Source: Microbacteriaceae bacterium PS02070
Lineage (GTDB): Bacteria > Actinomycetota > Actinomycetes > Actinomycetales > Microbacteriaceae
Length of the DNA: 64,000 nt
Assembly (NCBI GenBank): GCA_029959865.1
Contig: JASCPE010000002.1
Span: forward strand, 372,001-436,000
Direction of reading: 5' to 3'
Below, piece after piece: positions 9,701 through 17,796 of this stretch. Below the pieces are notes generated by a model. That model was given only the letters and a program-made list of their open reading frames with translations, searched no databases and was not told the DNA's origin. Positions within the stretch are counted from its first letter, which is position 1. Each line of letters starts with the position of its first letter. The position numbers were made by a program, and so were the translations under genes.

Positions 9701-10229
9701 GTCGATCCATGACCTCCTCGCCTCGGACGACGTCAACGACGGCGACCAGGTCACGGTTGCGGGCCTGGTCACGAGCGTTCAGCATCGTGTCGCGAAGTCC
9801 AGCGGTAACCCGTACGGCATGATCACGGTCGAGGACTTCGACGGCGAGGTCACCGTGATGTTCATGGGCAAGACCTACACCGAGTTCCAATCGATGCTCA
9901 CGGCCGACGCGATCCTGGTCGTACGCGGTCGTGTGTCGCGGCGTGACGATGGCCTCAACCTTCACGCGAACTCGGCGTTCACGCCGGATCTCGGATCGAT
10001 GGATACCTCGGGTCCGCTCGTGCTGATGGTCCCCGAACACCGCGCGACCGAGAGCACGATCGGGGAGCTCGCCCAAGTGCTGACGCGCCACCGCGGGGAC
10101 ACCGAGGTCACCGTAAAACTGCATCGCGGGGGCGCGGCGAAGGTGTTCGAGGTGCCCTTGCCGGTGACGGTGACAGCCGACCTGTACGGCGAGCTGAAGG
10201 GCCTGCTGGGGCCGCAGTGCCTCGGCTGA
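6714..10229 (+). CDS. dnaE: DNA polymerase III subunit alpha
   Basis: Replicative C-family DNA polymerase. The product of about 1171 aa has an N-terminal PHP domain (FAHLHVHSEYSMLDGA), the polymerase catalytic aspartates in MPDFDVDFDDRRRGEVI, a tandem HhH region, and a C-terminal OB fold (VTVAGLVTSVQHRVAK). Length agrees with DnaE1 of actinobacteria and with E. coli DnaE (1160 aa). Start at GTG 6714 fits a leaderless mRNA; GTG 6711 adds one residue. It is followed by a separate membrane-protein gene with its own promoter. Confidence 0.97.
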   Translation: MASDSFAHLHVHSEYSMLDGAARIGSMVEEAARQGMPAIAVTDHGNTFAAFEFYRAANDAGIKPIIGIEAYVTPGTHRSDKSRVRWGTPEQSDDDVSGSGAYTHMTLLSETTEGMHNLFRLSSKASMEGYYFKPRMDRDLLQKYSKGLIATTGCPSGEVQTRLRLGQYDAARAAAAEFQDLFGKDNYFCELMQHGLDIERRVMPDLLKIAKDLKIPLLATNDSHYTHQHDATSHAALLCVQSGSTLDDPKRFKFDGDGYYIKSAAEMRQIFRDNPDACDNTLLIAERANVEFNTSVSYMPRFPVPGGETEESWFIKEVEKGLHERYPGGISDEVRAQAEYETGVIVQMGFPGYFLVVADFINWAKDHGIRVGPGRGSGAGSMAAYAMKITDLDPLQHGLIFERFLNPDRVSMPDFDVDFDDRRRGEVIQYVTEKYGDERVAQIVTYGTIKAKQALKDAGRVLGFPFSMGERLTKAMPPAVMGKDMPLTGMFDPDHPRFKEAGEFRTLIETDPEAKTVFDTAVGLENLKRQWGVHAAGVIMSSEPLLDIIPIMRREQDGQIVTQFDYPSCEALGLIKMDFLGLRNLTIIDDALDNIKANRDEEVVLEDLPLDDPSAYELLTRGDSLGVFQLDSGPLRSLMRLMRPDNFEDISALIALYRPGPMGANSHINYALRKTGQQEITPIHPEFEESLAEILDTTYGLIIYQEQVMAIAQKVAGFTLGEADILRRAMGKKKKSELDKQYEGFEAGMKANGYSAGAIETLWNILLPFSDYAFNKAHSAAYGLISYWTAYLKSHYPAEYMAALLTSVGDSKDKLAVYLNECRRMGIQVLPPDVGESIRYFAAVGDDIRFGLGAVRNVGANVVESIVQARADDPFTSFHDFLTKVPVHVANKRTIESLIKAGAFDSLGDTRRALMEIHEDAAEAAVDVKRKEATGAIGFDFDSLYDAEEVAPPKVPERPEWTKKDKLAFEREMLGLYVSDHPLAGLEIALAKHASTSIHDLLASDDVNDGDQVTVAGLVTSVQHRVAKSSGNPYGMITVEDFDGEVTVMFMGKTYTEFQSMLTADAILVVRGRVSRRDDGLNLHANSAFTPDLGSMDTSGPLVLMVPEHRATESTIGELAQVLTRHRGDTEVTVKLHRGGAAKVFEVPLPVTVTADLYGELKGLLGPQCLG

Positions 10230-10253
10230 GACACCGTCGATAACCTCCCGCGG

Positions 10254-10279
10254 TAGGATCACTGGCGGCACGATGCCGC
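10254..10279 (+). promoter_or_regulatory. Promoter and 5' hairpin of the 372-aa membrane-protein gene
   Basis: TAGGAT at 10254-10259 is a likely -10. The predicted transcript start near 10266 coincides with a hairpin, GCGGC (10265-10269), loop ACGAT, GCCGC (10275-10279). The ribosome site GAAGGAG follows before the ATG at 10295. Confidence 0.5.
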
Positions 10280-10294
10280 TTTGGAAGGAGCATC

Positions 10295-11413
10295 ATGAGC
10301 ACACCCCACACGAACCCGGACGACGTCACCACCGACATTTCGTCGGAGTACGTTGACACGGTCGACGAGGGCACGGTCGCACCCGAAGATGGCGCGACTC
10401 CCGAGACCGAGGACGGCGTTCCGCCTCAGTACGGGGTCGGTCCGTTCTCCATTCGTGAGGCGGCCCTGATCGGGGTCTGGGCAGTGCTGTTCATCATCTC
10501 CTTCTTCCCCTTCCTGCGTTTTGGGTTCGGCGGAGGCGGCGTGGCTCCTTCCCTCTGGGGTGACGGATTCTCCTGGATCCTCCCGGTGGGTGTGCCGACC
10601 GTCGCCGTCTTCCTCATCGTGCTGCGCCGGTTCTCGCCCGACGGCATCCGCCGCGTGGGCACGCTCGGTATCGATCAGTTCGCGTCGGTGGCTTTCTCGG
10701 TCGCCGCGGCGGCGTGGATCTGGCTGCTGCTGATGTTCGTGCCCGCCGCCGCGCAGCTCGGCGAGCTCGCCGGAACGTGGGTGCTCTGGATCGGCTCGCT
10801 CGTCGCCCTCGGTGGAGTCGTGCTCACGGTCTTCGCGCCGCTCATCCCGACCTTGCGTGAGGACTTCCTCTATCGGAGCGAGGTCCCCGCGCACCCGGCC
10901 GCCCGGCCCCGCCGCGAAATCTCACCTCGCCCGGTCGTAGAGCGGCCCGCCGTGGCTGCCCCGATCGCAGACGAAGCCGAGGGGACCTCCGCGCCTGACT
11001 CCGAGGGCTCGCTGTATGCGTCAGCCCCGGAGGGGAACTCCGCAGTCACTGAGAGCTCGCCGTACGCGTACTCGCCGGAGACGGACTCGGCAGCCGCACC
11101 GTCGACCGAGGAGTCCTCCCCGTTCGAGGTCGTGGCGCCGTCGTCCTTCGACGCTCTGCCGGGCACCGAATCCAACGATGACCCGCCGCAGGAGGAGGTC
11201 GTCGAAGAAGCGCCGGTCGCCGCGTCGCAGGCCTTCTGGGCTCTCGTTCCCGAGGAGCGTCCGATCGTGGACGACGCCGGAACGGAACTGTTCACGATCG
11301 GTCCGACCGCGTGGGCACTCGTCATCGAGGACCGCGGGACCGCCTTCGTCGTGCGCCATGAGGATGGGCGAGTCGGGTACCTGACCGACACGTCGGATGT
11401 CACCCGCGGCTAG
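10295..11413 (+). CDS. Four-helix membrane protein with long cytoplasmic tail, unknown function
   Basis: I do not recognise a characterised family. The 372-aa product has an acidic N-terminus of about 45 residues, four predicted helices (about 54-75, 92-111, 128-150, 161-185), and a 185-residue tail rich in Ser, Glu, Pro and Ala. The last 65 residues are ordered-looking, with ALVIEDRGTAFVVRHEDGR and VGYLTDTSDV resembling a small beta domain (SH3-like, an inference). It lies between dnaE and hisD. GAAGGAG is 6 nt before the ATG. Probably a conserved hypothetical of the family. Confidence 0.85.
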   Translation: MSTPHTNPDDVTTDISSEYVDTVDEGTVAPEDGATPETEDGVPPQYGVGPFSIREAALIGVWAVLFIISFFPFLRFGFGGGGVAPSLWGDGFSWILPVGVPTVAVFLIVLRRFSPDGIRRVGTLGIDQFASVAFSVAAAAWIWLLLMFVPAAAQLGELAGTWVLWIGSLVALGGVVLTVFAPLIPTLREDFLYRSEVPAHPAARPRREISPRPVVERPAVAAPIADEAEGTSAPDSEGSLYASAPEGNSAVTESSPYAYSPETDSAAAPSTEESSPFEVVAPSSFDALPGTESNDDPPQEEVVEEAPVAASQAFWALVPEERPIVDDAGTELFTIGPTAWALVIEDRGTAFVVRHEDGRVGYLTDTSDVTRG

Positions 11414-11473
11414 CCATCCGCGCGGGTGAGTCTGCGCACGGTGACAGCGGCACACGAGGGCGAGCGCGCTCGG

Positions 11474-11479
11474 TACGCT
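11474..11479 (+). promoter_or_regulatory. -10 box of hisD (leaderless)
   Basis: TACGCT is followed by six bases (GGACGC) and the ATG at 11486. This supports ATG 11486 rather than the upstream GTG at 11426. Confidence 0.6.
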
Positions 11480-11485
11480 GGACGC

Positions 11486-12787
11486 ATGCTTCGCACGATC
11501 GACTTGCGCGGTCGCGCGCTCACCCCCACCGAACTGCTCGCGGTTGTTCCGCGCGCCGCTGCGGCCCGGGATGAGGCGCTGACGGCGGCGGCCGCCATTG
11601 TCGCTGATGTCGCGCGCGACGGCGAGAAGGCGCTACGCGCACAGGCCGCACGCTTCGACGGCGTGGAGGGCCACGATCTCCGCGTCCCCGCCGAAGACCT
11701 GCGCACCGCACTCGCAGAGCTGGATCCCACCGTGCGCGCCGCGCTCGAAGAGGCCATCGGTCGGGTCCGTATCGCGTCCGCGGCGCAGGTGCCGGGGCCG
11801 GTGACGACGGAGCTGGCGCCGGGCGCGCGCGTCATACAGCGCTGGGTTCCCGTTCGTCGTGCCGGGGTGTACGTTCCCGGCGGCAAGGCGGTTTACCCGT
11901 CGAGCGTCATCATGAATGTCGTCCCCGCGCAGGTCGCGGGTGTCGCCGACGTCGTGCTGGCTTCGCCGCCGCAACGGGAGTTCGACGGTCGTATCCACCC
12001 TGTGATCCTGGCCGCCGCGGAACTCCTTGGCATCACCGAGGTGTACGCGATGGGTGGTGCCGGCGCCATCGCCGCGTACGCGTACGGCGTGGAGGAGCTC
12101 GGCCTCGCGCCCGTGGACACGATCACCGGGCCGGGCAATAACTTCGTCGCCCTCGCCAAGCGTGTCGTTGGTGGCCTCGTCGGCATCGACGCCGAGGCGG
12201 GCGCCACCGAGATCCTGATCGTTGCAGACGAGCAGGCGGACCCCGAACTGGTCGCCGCTGATCTCATCAGCCAGGCCGAGCACGACGAGCAGGCGGCCGC
12301 GGTGTTCGTGACAGACTCCCCGGCTCTTGCACAGGAGGTCGCACAGCGCGTGCGGGTGCGGGCTGTGCACACCCGGCACCGTGACCGGGTCGAGGCTGCC
12401 CTGAACGGCCCGCAGTCGGCGATCGTTCTCGTGGATGACCTCGCGCGGGCGACGGAGTTCAGCAATGCCTACGCGCCCGAGCACCTCGAACTGCACGTGC
12501 GCGATCCCCGGCCGGAGGACTACGTCAATGCCGGCGCGATCTTCCTCGGTGCCGACGCTCCGGTCAGCCTCGGTGACTACCTCGCGGGGAGCAACCACGT
12601 GCTGCCGACTGGCGGGCAGGCACGCTTCACCGCCGGCCTTTCGGCCGCCACTTTTCTTCGCCCGCAGCAGACGATCGCCTACGACCGCGCCGCACTCGCG
12701 GCGGTGAAGGACGCGATCATCACTCTCGCTGAAGCGGAGAATCTGCCCGCACACGGCGACGCCGTCGCGGCTCGATTCGACGCGTAG
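11486..12787 (+). CDS. hisD: Histidinol dehydrogenase
   Basis: Zinc- and NAD-dependent enzyme for the last two oxidations of histidine biosynthesis, L-histidinol to L-histidine. The 433-aa product shows VYVPGGKAVYPSSV, AMGGAGAIAAYAYG, ITGPGNNFVALAKR, DAEAGATEILI and the C-terminal YAPEHLELHV, all conserved in HisD. No other his genes are in the window; in many actinobacteria hisD begins a his operon, but here nrdR and pyrD follow. Its TAG stop is also the first half of the proposed nrdR -10 box. Confidence 0.97.
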   Translation: MLRTIDLRGRALTPTELLAVVPRAAAARDEALTAAAAIVADVARDGEKALRAQAARFDGVEGHDLRVPAEDLRTALAELDPTVRAALEEAIGRVRIASAAQVPGPVTTELAPGARVIQRWVPVRRAGVYVPGGKAVYPSSVIMNVVPAQVAGVADVVLASPPQREFDGRIHPVILAAAELLGITEVYAMGGAGAIAAYAYGVEELGLAPVDTITGPGNNFVALAKRVVGGLVGIDAEAGATEILIVADEQADPELVAADLISQAEHDEQAAAVFVTDSPALAQEVAQRVRVRAVHTRHRDRVEAALNGPQSAIVLVDDLARATEFSNAYAPEHLELHVRDPRPEDYVNAGAIFLGADAPVSLGDYLAGSNHVLPTGGQARFTAGLSAATFLRPQQTIAYDRAALAAVKDAIITLAEAENLPAHGDAVAARFDA

Positions 12788-12790
12788 GCT
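12785..12790 (+). promoter_or_regulatory. -10 box of nrdR overlapping the hisD stop codon
   Basis: TAGGCT at 12785-12790: the TAG is the hisD stop codon. The nrdR ATG at 12800 lies 9 nt beyond the hexamer, so a leaderless or 1-3 nt leader mRNA is expected. Confidence 0.5.
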
Positions 12791-12799
12791 GGCACAAGA

Positions 12800-13261
12800 A
12801 TGCATTGCCCCTTTTGCCGCCACCCCGATTCCCGCGTCGTTGACTCCCGCACAAGTGACGATGGATTGAGCATCCGTCGACGCCGTCAGTGTCCCGAGTG
12901 CGGCGGACGGTTCTCGACCATCGAGACCGCCAGCCTGAACGTCATCAAGCGCTCCGGCGTCATCGAGCCGTTCAGCCGGGAGAAGGTCATTTCCGGCGTT
13001 CGCAAGGCCTGTCAGGGGCGGCCTGTGACGGAGGCAGACCTTGCCGTGCTCGCACAGGCGGTGGAGGAGTATGTGCGCCAGACCGGTGCCTCACAGATCG
13101 ACACGAACGATATCGGTCTCGCGATCCTCGGTCCGCTGCGTGACTTGGATGAGGTCGCTTACCTTCGCTTCGCGAGCGTTTATCAGGCGTTCGAGTCCCT
13201 GGAAGACTTCGAGGCCTCGATCGACCAGCTTCGGGCAGACCACGCGAAGGATCGTGAATGA
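12800..13261 (+). CDS. nrdR: Transcriptional repressor NrdR
   Basis: Zinc-ribbon and ATP-cone repressor of ribonucleotide reductase genes, sensing dATP/ATP. The 153-aa product has the ribbon cysteines C3, C6, C31 and C34 (CPFC and CPEC) and the ATP-cone from about residue 46 ([24 protein letters not shown]). Length is typical. Its stop overlaps the pyrD ATG by 4 nt (ATGA), so the two are translationally coupled. Confidence 0.97.
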   Translation: MHCPFCRHPDSRVVDSRTSDDGLSIRRRRQCPECGGRFSTIETASLNVIKRSGVIEPFSREKVISGVRKACQGRPVTEADLAVLAQAVEEYVRQTGASQIDTNDIGLAILGPLRDLDEVAYLRFASVYQAFESLEDFEASIDQLRADHAKDRE

Positions 13262-14292
13262 CCCCTTACGGCTTCCTCTTCCAGACTGTCTTCGTCCGGA
13301 TGGATCCCGAGCGCGCACATCATCTGGTGATGCGCGTCATCCGTGGCCTCGGTCTTCCCGGGGTCTCCCACGCGGTGCGTCGATTCACCGGACCCGCGCC
13401 GGAGCTGCGCACGCAGGCGCTGGGTCTGACCTTTGACTCGCCGTTCGGTGTGGCCGCAGGGTTCGACAAAGACGCCGTCGCAATCCACGGGCTGTGGGCG
13501 CTCGGGTTCGGTCACGATGAGATCGGCACCGTCACAGCGATCCCGCAGGACGGGAATCCTCGGCCTCGGCTGTTCCGTCTCGTCCGCGATCACGCATTGA
13601 TCAACCGGATGGGCTTCAACAACCGCGGTGCCGCTGCCGCCGTGGCCCGTGTGACGCGTGCGACGCGTCGTGCCCGACGGCCCATCGTCGGTGCCAACAT
13701 CGGAAAATCGCGGGTCGTCGATGTCACCGACGCCAAGGCGGACTACGTGGCCAGTGCGCGCCTTCTTGCGCCCGTCGCGGACTACCTTGTCGTCAACGTC
13801 TCCTCGCCCAACACGCCGGGTCTCCGCGGCCTGCAGGCAGCCGAAACGCTGCGACCCCTCCTGGAAGCAGTGAAAGATGCGGCAGGAGCGACGCCCCTCG
13901 TCGTGAAGATCGCTCCCGATCTGCCCGACGAGGACATCGACGCGATCGCGTCCCTCGCCGTCGACGTCGGGCTCGCCGGCATCAGCGTCACGAATACGAC
14001 GATCAGTCGTGAGGGCCTGCTTACGCCCGCCGCCGAGGTCGAGGCAATCGGAGCGGGCGGCCTGTCGGGGCGCCCCCTCAAGGCACGCTCGCTCGAGGTG
14101 CTCCGCCGCGTACGCGCGGTCGTTCCGGCGGAGTTCTGCGTCATCTCCGTCGGGGGAGTGGACACCGCTTCAGATGTGCAGGAGCGTCTCGATGCGGGCG
14201 CGAACCTCGTCCAGGGCTATTCCGCGTTCATCTACCGCGGTCCGCTTTGGGCAAGACGCATCAATCGCGCCCTCGCTCGCGCGCGTCGCTGA
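13258..14292 (+). CDS. pyrD: Dihydroorotate dehydrogenase, class 2 (quinone)
   Basis: Membrane-associated flavoenzyme that oxidises dihydroorotate to orotate in pyrimidine synthesis, passing electrons to quinone. The 344-aa product has the class 2 N-terminal helices ([16 protein letters not shown]), the FMN motif [16 protein letters not shown], and [16 protein letters not shown] with the catalytic Ser. It overlaps nrdR by 4 nt at its start and the convergent DUF3043 gene by 61 nt at its 3' end. Confidence 0.96.
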   Translation: MTPYGFLFQTVFVRMDPERAHHLVMRVIRGLGLPGVSHAVRRFTGPAPELRTQALGLTFDSPFGVAAGFDKDAVAIHGLWALGFGHDEIGTVTAIPQDGNPRPRLFRLVRDHALINRMGFNNRGAAAAVARVTRATRRARRPIVGANIGKSRVVDVTDAKADYVASARLLAPVADYLVVNVSSPNTPGLRGLQAAETLRPLLEAVKDAAGATPLVVKIAPDLPDEDIDAIASLAVDVGLAGISVTNTTISREGLLTPAAEVEAIGAGGLSGRPLKARSLEVLRRVRAVVPAEFCVISVGGVDTASDVQERLDAGANLVQGYSAFIYRGPLWARRINRALARARR

Positions 14293-14897
14293 TCGCCAGG
14301 GAGATCCTCCGCGGCTGGGGACCCGCCTGAGGACGGGTACTGACCGCGCGTGACCTGCGGCTTCGGGAGTCGCAGGAAGCGCATCTGCGCCGAACGCATG
14401 GCGGCATACCAACCGAGTCCGCGTTCCATCCGATCCTCGCCGAATTTCAGCTTGACCTTCTTCTTCACGCGGCGACCGGTGAGCACCATGTCGAACACGG
14501 TGAACAGGATGTAGATCCAGAGGCCGAAGAACGCCCAGAGGTTGAGTTCGGCGATGGGGACGAGGCTCAAGATGATGACGAGCACCATCAACGGCATCAG
14601 GAACTCGCCCAGGTGCCAGCCGGCGTCGACGAAATCGCGCACGAACCGGCGCTGCGGACCACGGTCTCGGGGAAGGAGGTATCGCTCCTGGCCGGCGGCC
14701 ATGCCGACGCGAGCTTCCTCTCGCTTGCGCTGCAGTTCTGCGCGCGCCCGTGCTTTTGCCTCCTTCGTGTCCGGGACGAGCGGCCGCTTACGGGCGGCCT
14801 CTCGCTCGGCGCGAGTGGGGGTCGGGCGGTGCTTACCGGGTCCCGCAGGGGTCTCCGCGGCATCGTCGGGTGCGGGTGCGGGCTGATTCTTGGCCAC
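14232..14897 (-). CDS. DUF3043 domain membrane protein
   Basis: Actinobacterial protein of unknown function. The 221-aa product starts with a basic, charged region (KHRPTPTRAEREAARKRPLV is the family hallmark), then two predicted helices (about 97-117 and 121-142) and a basic C-terminal part. GTG start with GAGGA about 7 nt upstream. The - strand TAATCT at 14939-14934 gives a promoter that overlaps the promoter of the divergent M20 gene. The 3' end overlaps pyrD by 61 nt, an unusually long convergent overlap; the family motif LPKPQVTRGQYP sits just before it. Confidence 0.88.
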   Translation of the reverse strand: MAKNQPAPAPDDAAETPAGPGKHRPTPTRAEREAARKRPLVPDTKEAKARARAELQRKREEARVGMAAGQERYLLPRDRGPQRRFVRDFVDAGWHLGEFLMPLMVLVIILSLVPIAELNLWAFFGLWIYILFTVFDMVLTGRRVKKKVKLKFGEDRMERGLGWYAAMRSAQMRFLRLPKPQVTRGQYPSSGGSPAAEDLPGDQRRARARARLMRLAQSGPR

Positions 14898-14931
14898 GGG
14901 TGGTCCTCGGGTCGGGAAAGGCGTGCGTCAC

Positions 14932-14939
14932 TAAGATTA
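14932..14939. promoter_or_regulatory. Overlapping divergent -10 boxes (M20 dipeptidase and DUF3043)
   Basis: The octamer TAAGATTA reads TAAGAT on + (14932-14937), 7 nt before the M20 ATG at 14945, and TAATCT on - (14939-14934), about 36 nt before the DUF3043 GTG. RNA polymerase could not occupy both at once. Confidence 0.5.
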
Positions 14940-14944
14940 CCCGC

Positions 14945-16357
14945 ATGAGTTCATCCCTGCCCCGTACCGATGCCGTCCGTGAATCCGCCGCCCTGGTAAT
15001 TCCCGAAGCGCTCGCTGACCTCGGGCAGCTCGTGCGCATTCCGTCGATCGCCTTCCCAGGGTTCGAGAGGGGTGACGTCGCCCGGAGCGCGGAGGAAGTC
15101 CGGGCTCTCGTCGATGACCTCGGAATTTTCGACTCGGTCGATATCCGCCACTCCTACAACGCCTCCACCGGACAGGACGGGATGCCGGCGATCCTCGCCA
15201 CCCGCGCCGCGCGCAACGGCCGACCCACGATCCTCCTGTACGCCCACCATGACGTGCAGCCGGTCGGCAACGAAGAGCTGTGGGAATCCCCGCCCTTCGA
15301 GCCGACGGTGCGCGACGGTCGCCTGTACGGACGGGGCGCCGCCGATGACAAGGCCGGCATCATGGTCCACATCGGCGCGCTGCGCGCCCTGGTTGATGCG
15401 CTCGGCACCGACTTCGATCTCGGTGTCAACCTCTTCTTCGAGGGCGAAGAGGAGGCCGGTTCCGGCTCCTTCGCTCAGTTCCTCACCGACAACACCGATG
15501 CGCTGCGCGCAGACGTGATCGTGGTGGCCGACTCCGGCAACTGGGATGCCGACACACCGGCGCTTACGGTTTCCCTCCGGGGCAATGCGCGCTTCACGAT
15601 GCACGTCAAGACCCTTGATCATGCGTCCCACTCGGGCATGTTCGGCGGCGCCGTTCCTGATGCGATGATGGCGACGGTCACACTCCTTGCCACGCTGTGG
15701 AACGAGGACGGCAGCGTCGCAGTGAAGGGTCTTGCCGAGCGAGACGCGCCCACGCCCGACTACACCGAGGAGACGCTGCGCGACGAGGCGGGCCTCCCCG
15801 CGGGCGTCAGCCCCATCGGCGGCGGGACGATCCTCAGCCGTATCTGGAACAAGCCGTCGGTGACGGTGACGGGGATCGACGCGCCGAGCGTCAAGAATGC
15901 ATCGAACACGCTCTCGCCGGAGATCTCGGTCGTCATCAGCACACGCGTGGCGCCCGGCCAGGATGCGCAGGAGGCGTACGAAGCCGTCACGGCGCATCTG
16001 CGCTCCCACGCTCCGTGGGGGGCGGAGATCTCCTTCAGTGACGCCGAGGTCGGGAACGGTTTCCTCGTGGACACGAGCGGACCCGCGGTTGCTGCAGCCC
16101 GCGATGCGTTGACCTCCGGATACGGTGTCGACGTCGTGGACGTGGGCGTCGGCGGATCGATCCCGTTCATCGCGGATCTCGTGCGCGTCTTTCCCGGCGC
16201 CGAGATCCTCGTGACCGGCGTCGAGGATCCGCACGCACGTGCGCACAGCCCGAATGAGTCGCTTCACCTCGACACCTTCCGCCGCGCGCTCCTTTCCGAA
16301 GCGCTGCTTCTGGAAAAGCTCGACGCGGCTCCGCGCGAGCCCGACGCCACGCTCTGA
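14945..16357 (+). CDS. M20 family dipeptidase
   Basis: Zinc-dependent dipeptidase-like hydrolase, cytoplasmic, substrate unknown. The 470-aa product has the metal-binding motifs LLYAHHDVQP, GRGAADDKAGIM and FEGEEEAGSGS, a central dimerisation lid, and the closing region VEDPHARAHSPNESLHLDTF with the last metal His. This matches the DapE/carboxypeptidase-like M20 dipeptidases. ATG 14945 is favoured over longer upstream starts because the preceding DNA is the DUF3043 gene and promoter. Confidence 0.93.
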   Translation: MSSSLPRTDAVRESAALVIPEALADLGQLVRIPSIAFPGFERGDVARSAEEVRALVDDLGIFDSVDIRHSYNASTGQDGMPAILATRAARNGRPTILLYAHHDVQPVGNEELWESPPFEPTVRDGRLYGRGAADDKAGIMVHIGALRALVDALGTDFDLGVNLFFEGEEEAGSGSFAQFLTDNTDALRADVIVVADSGNWDADTPALTVSLRGNARFTMHVKTLDHASHSGMFGGAVPDAMMATVTLLATLWNEDGSVAVKGLAERDAPTPDYTEETLRDEAGLPAGVSPIGGGTILSRIWNKPSVTVTGIDAPSVKNASNTLSPEISVVISTRVAPGQDAQEAYEAVTAHLRSHAPWGAEISFSDAEVGNGFLVDTSGPAVAAARDALTSGYGVDVVDVGVGGSIPFIADLVRVFPGAEILVTGVEDPHARAHSPNESLHLDTFRRALLSEALLLEKLDAAPREPDATL

Positions 16358-16365
16358 AGCGGCGG

Positions 16366-16371
16366 TAGAAT
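16366..16371 (+). promoter_or_regulatory. -10 box of the erpA-like gene
   Basis: TAGAAT at 16366-16371, about 45 nt before the ATG at 16416, with AGGGGAG as ribosome site. No good -35 is seen. Confidence 0.45.
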
Positions 16372-16415
16372 CGAACCGACCTCCGCCGTGAGCGGCCCGA
16401 CCAGGGGAGCCAGAC

Positions 16416-16781
16416 ATGACCGATACATCCACGACGACACAAGAAACCGTCCGTGAGCACGGTGTCTCACTCACTGAGGCAGCTGCCCAAAAGGTGAGAA
16501 ACCTTCTGGACCAGGAGAACCGCGACGATCTGCGTCTGCGCGTCGCCGTTCAGCCCGGTGGCTGCTCGGGACTGATCTACCAGCTCTACTTCGACGAGCG
16601 CTTCCTCGATGGTGACAAGGCGGAGGATTTCGACGGCGTCGAGGTCATCGTCGACGACATGTCCGTGCCGTATCTCGACGGTGCCGTGATCGATTTCAAG
16701 GACACCATCTCGGAGCAGGGCTTCACGATCGACAACCCGAACGCGGCCGGAAGTTGCGCCTGCGGCGACAGCTTCCACTGA
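16416..16781 (+). CDS. erpA: Iron-sulfur cluster insertion protein, ErpA/HesB family
   Basis: A-type Fe-S carrier that delivers clusters to apoproteins. The 121-aa product has the three cysteines of the family: GGCSGLIYQLYFDE and the C-terminal pair in GSCACGDSFH. The length is normal. It lies directly upstream of the cytochrome oxidase genes and not far from the Rieske protein QcrA, which needs a 2Fe-2S cluster; a functional link is plausible but inferred. Confidence 0.94.
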   Translation: MTDTSTTTQETVREHGVSLTEAAAQKVRNLLDQENRDDLRLRVAVQPGGCSGLIYQLYFDERFLDGDKAEDFDGVEVIVDDMSVPYLDGAVIDFKDTISEQGFTIDNPNAAGSCACGDSFH

Positions 16782-16859
16782 TCGGCGCACCGCCCAGATT
16801 CCGCCCCCGAAGGTCGGGACATCCTGAACGGATGGCCTGAATCGACATTGAGGTTGCCC

Positions 16860-16865
16860 TAGACT
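16860..16865 (+). promoter_or_regulatory. -10 box of ctaC-ctaD-ctaF
   Basis: TAGACT at 16860-16865 with CTGAAT 17 nt upstream as a weak -35. Predicted leader of about 30 nt with GAAAGG before the GTG at 16903. Confidence 0.5.
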
Positions 16866-16902
16866 GGCGAGTGTCGACCTTCAACACCCCGAAAGGTGAA
16901 AA

Positions 16903-17796
16903 GTGCGCTCTCCTCGCCGACTCCGATGGGTAGCAATCCCGGTGGGCATCGTGACGGTGCTCGCGCTTGCGGGTTGTACTCCGACCGAGCTCAACGGGTT
17001 CCTGCCGGGCTTCGTCGAGGACGGTCCCAACACGACCAACCACACCGGCATGGTGTCGGCGCTGTGGGTCAACTCGTGGATCGTCCTTCTCATCGTCGGT
17101 GTCATCACGTGGGCGCTCATGGGATGGGCAGCGATCGCCTACCGTCGCCGCAAGGGGCAGACGGGGCTTCCGGTCCAGCTGCGGTACAACATGCCGATCG
17201 AGTTCTTCTACACGGTCGTCCCGCTGATCCTCGTCCTCGGCTTCTTCTTCTTCACCGCCCGTGACCAGGCGATTATCGAAGAACGCCACGACGACCCCGA
17301 CGTATCGATCACGGCCATCGCGAAGCAGTGGGCATGGGACTTCCAGTACAACGGTGAGGCGGAGGACAACTCCGATGCCGTCTGGACGATGGGTGTCCAG
17401 GCACAGGTCGATGACCAGGGCAACATCACCAACGAGCTCCCCACCCTCGTCCTGCCTGTGGATCAGAAGGTCGAGATCAAGCTCGCCTCGCGCGATGTGA
17501 TCCACTCCTTCTGGATCATCGACTTCTTGTACAAGAAGGACATGTACATCGGGAAGGACAACTACTGGTCCTTCATTCCGACCCGCGAGGGCACGTACCA
17601 GGGCAAGTGCGCTGAGCTCTGCGGAGACGCGCACTCGATGATGCTCTTCAACGTTGAGGTCGTCTCCGCCAGCGAGTACGAGGACTACCTCGCTACTCTC
17701 GACGCTGCCGGGCAGACGGGCGACATCGACGAGGCTTACGACCGCCTGCAGAACTACCCGGGAACGGGTGCGCCCGAGGCTGAGGGAGAACACTGA
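16903..17796 (+). CDS. ctaC: Cytochrome c oxidase subunit II
   Basis: CuA subunit of the aa3 oxidase, receives electrons from cytochrome cc. The 297-aa product has a lipoprotein signal peptide ending in LALAGC, two transmembrane helices, and a periplasmic-side cupredoxin domain with the CuA ligands [12 protein letters not shown] near residue 235. The GTG start follows GAAAGG. The stop overlaps ctaD by 1 nt (TGATG), so subunits II and I are translationally coupled. Confidence 0.97.
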   Translation: MRSPRRLRWVAIPVGIVTVLALAGCTPTELNGFLPGFVEDGPNTTNHTGMVSALWVNSWIVLLIVGVITWALMGWAAIAYRRRKGQTGLPVQLRYNMPIEFFYTVVPLILVLGFFFFTARDQAIIEERHDDPDVSITAIAKQWAWDFQYNGEAEDNSDAVWTMGVQAQVDDQGNITNELPTLVLPVDQKVEIKLASRDVIHSFWIIDFLYKKDMYIGKDNYWSFIPTREGTYQGKCAELCGDAHSMMLFNVEVVSASEYEDYLATLDAAGQTGDIDEAYDRLQNYPGTGAPEAEGEH

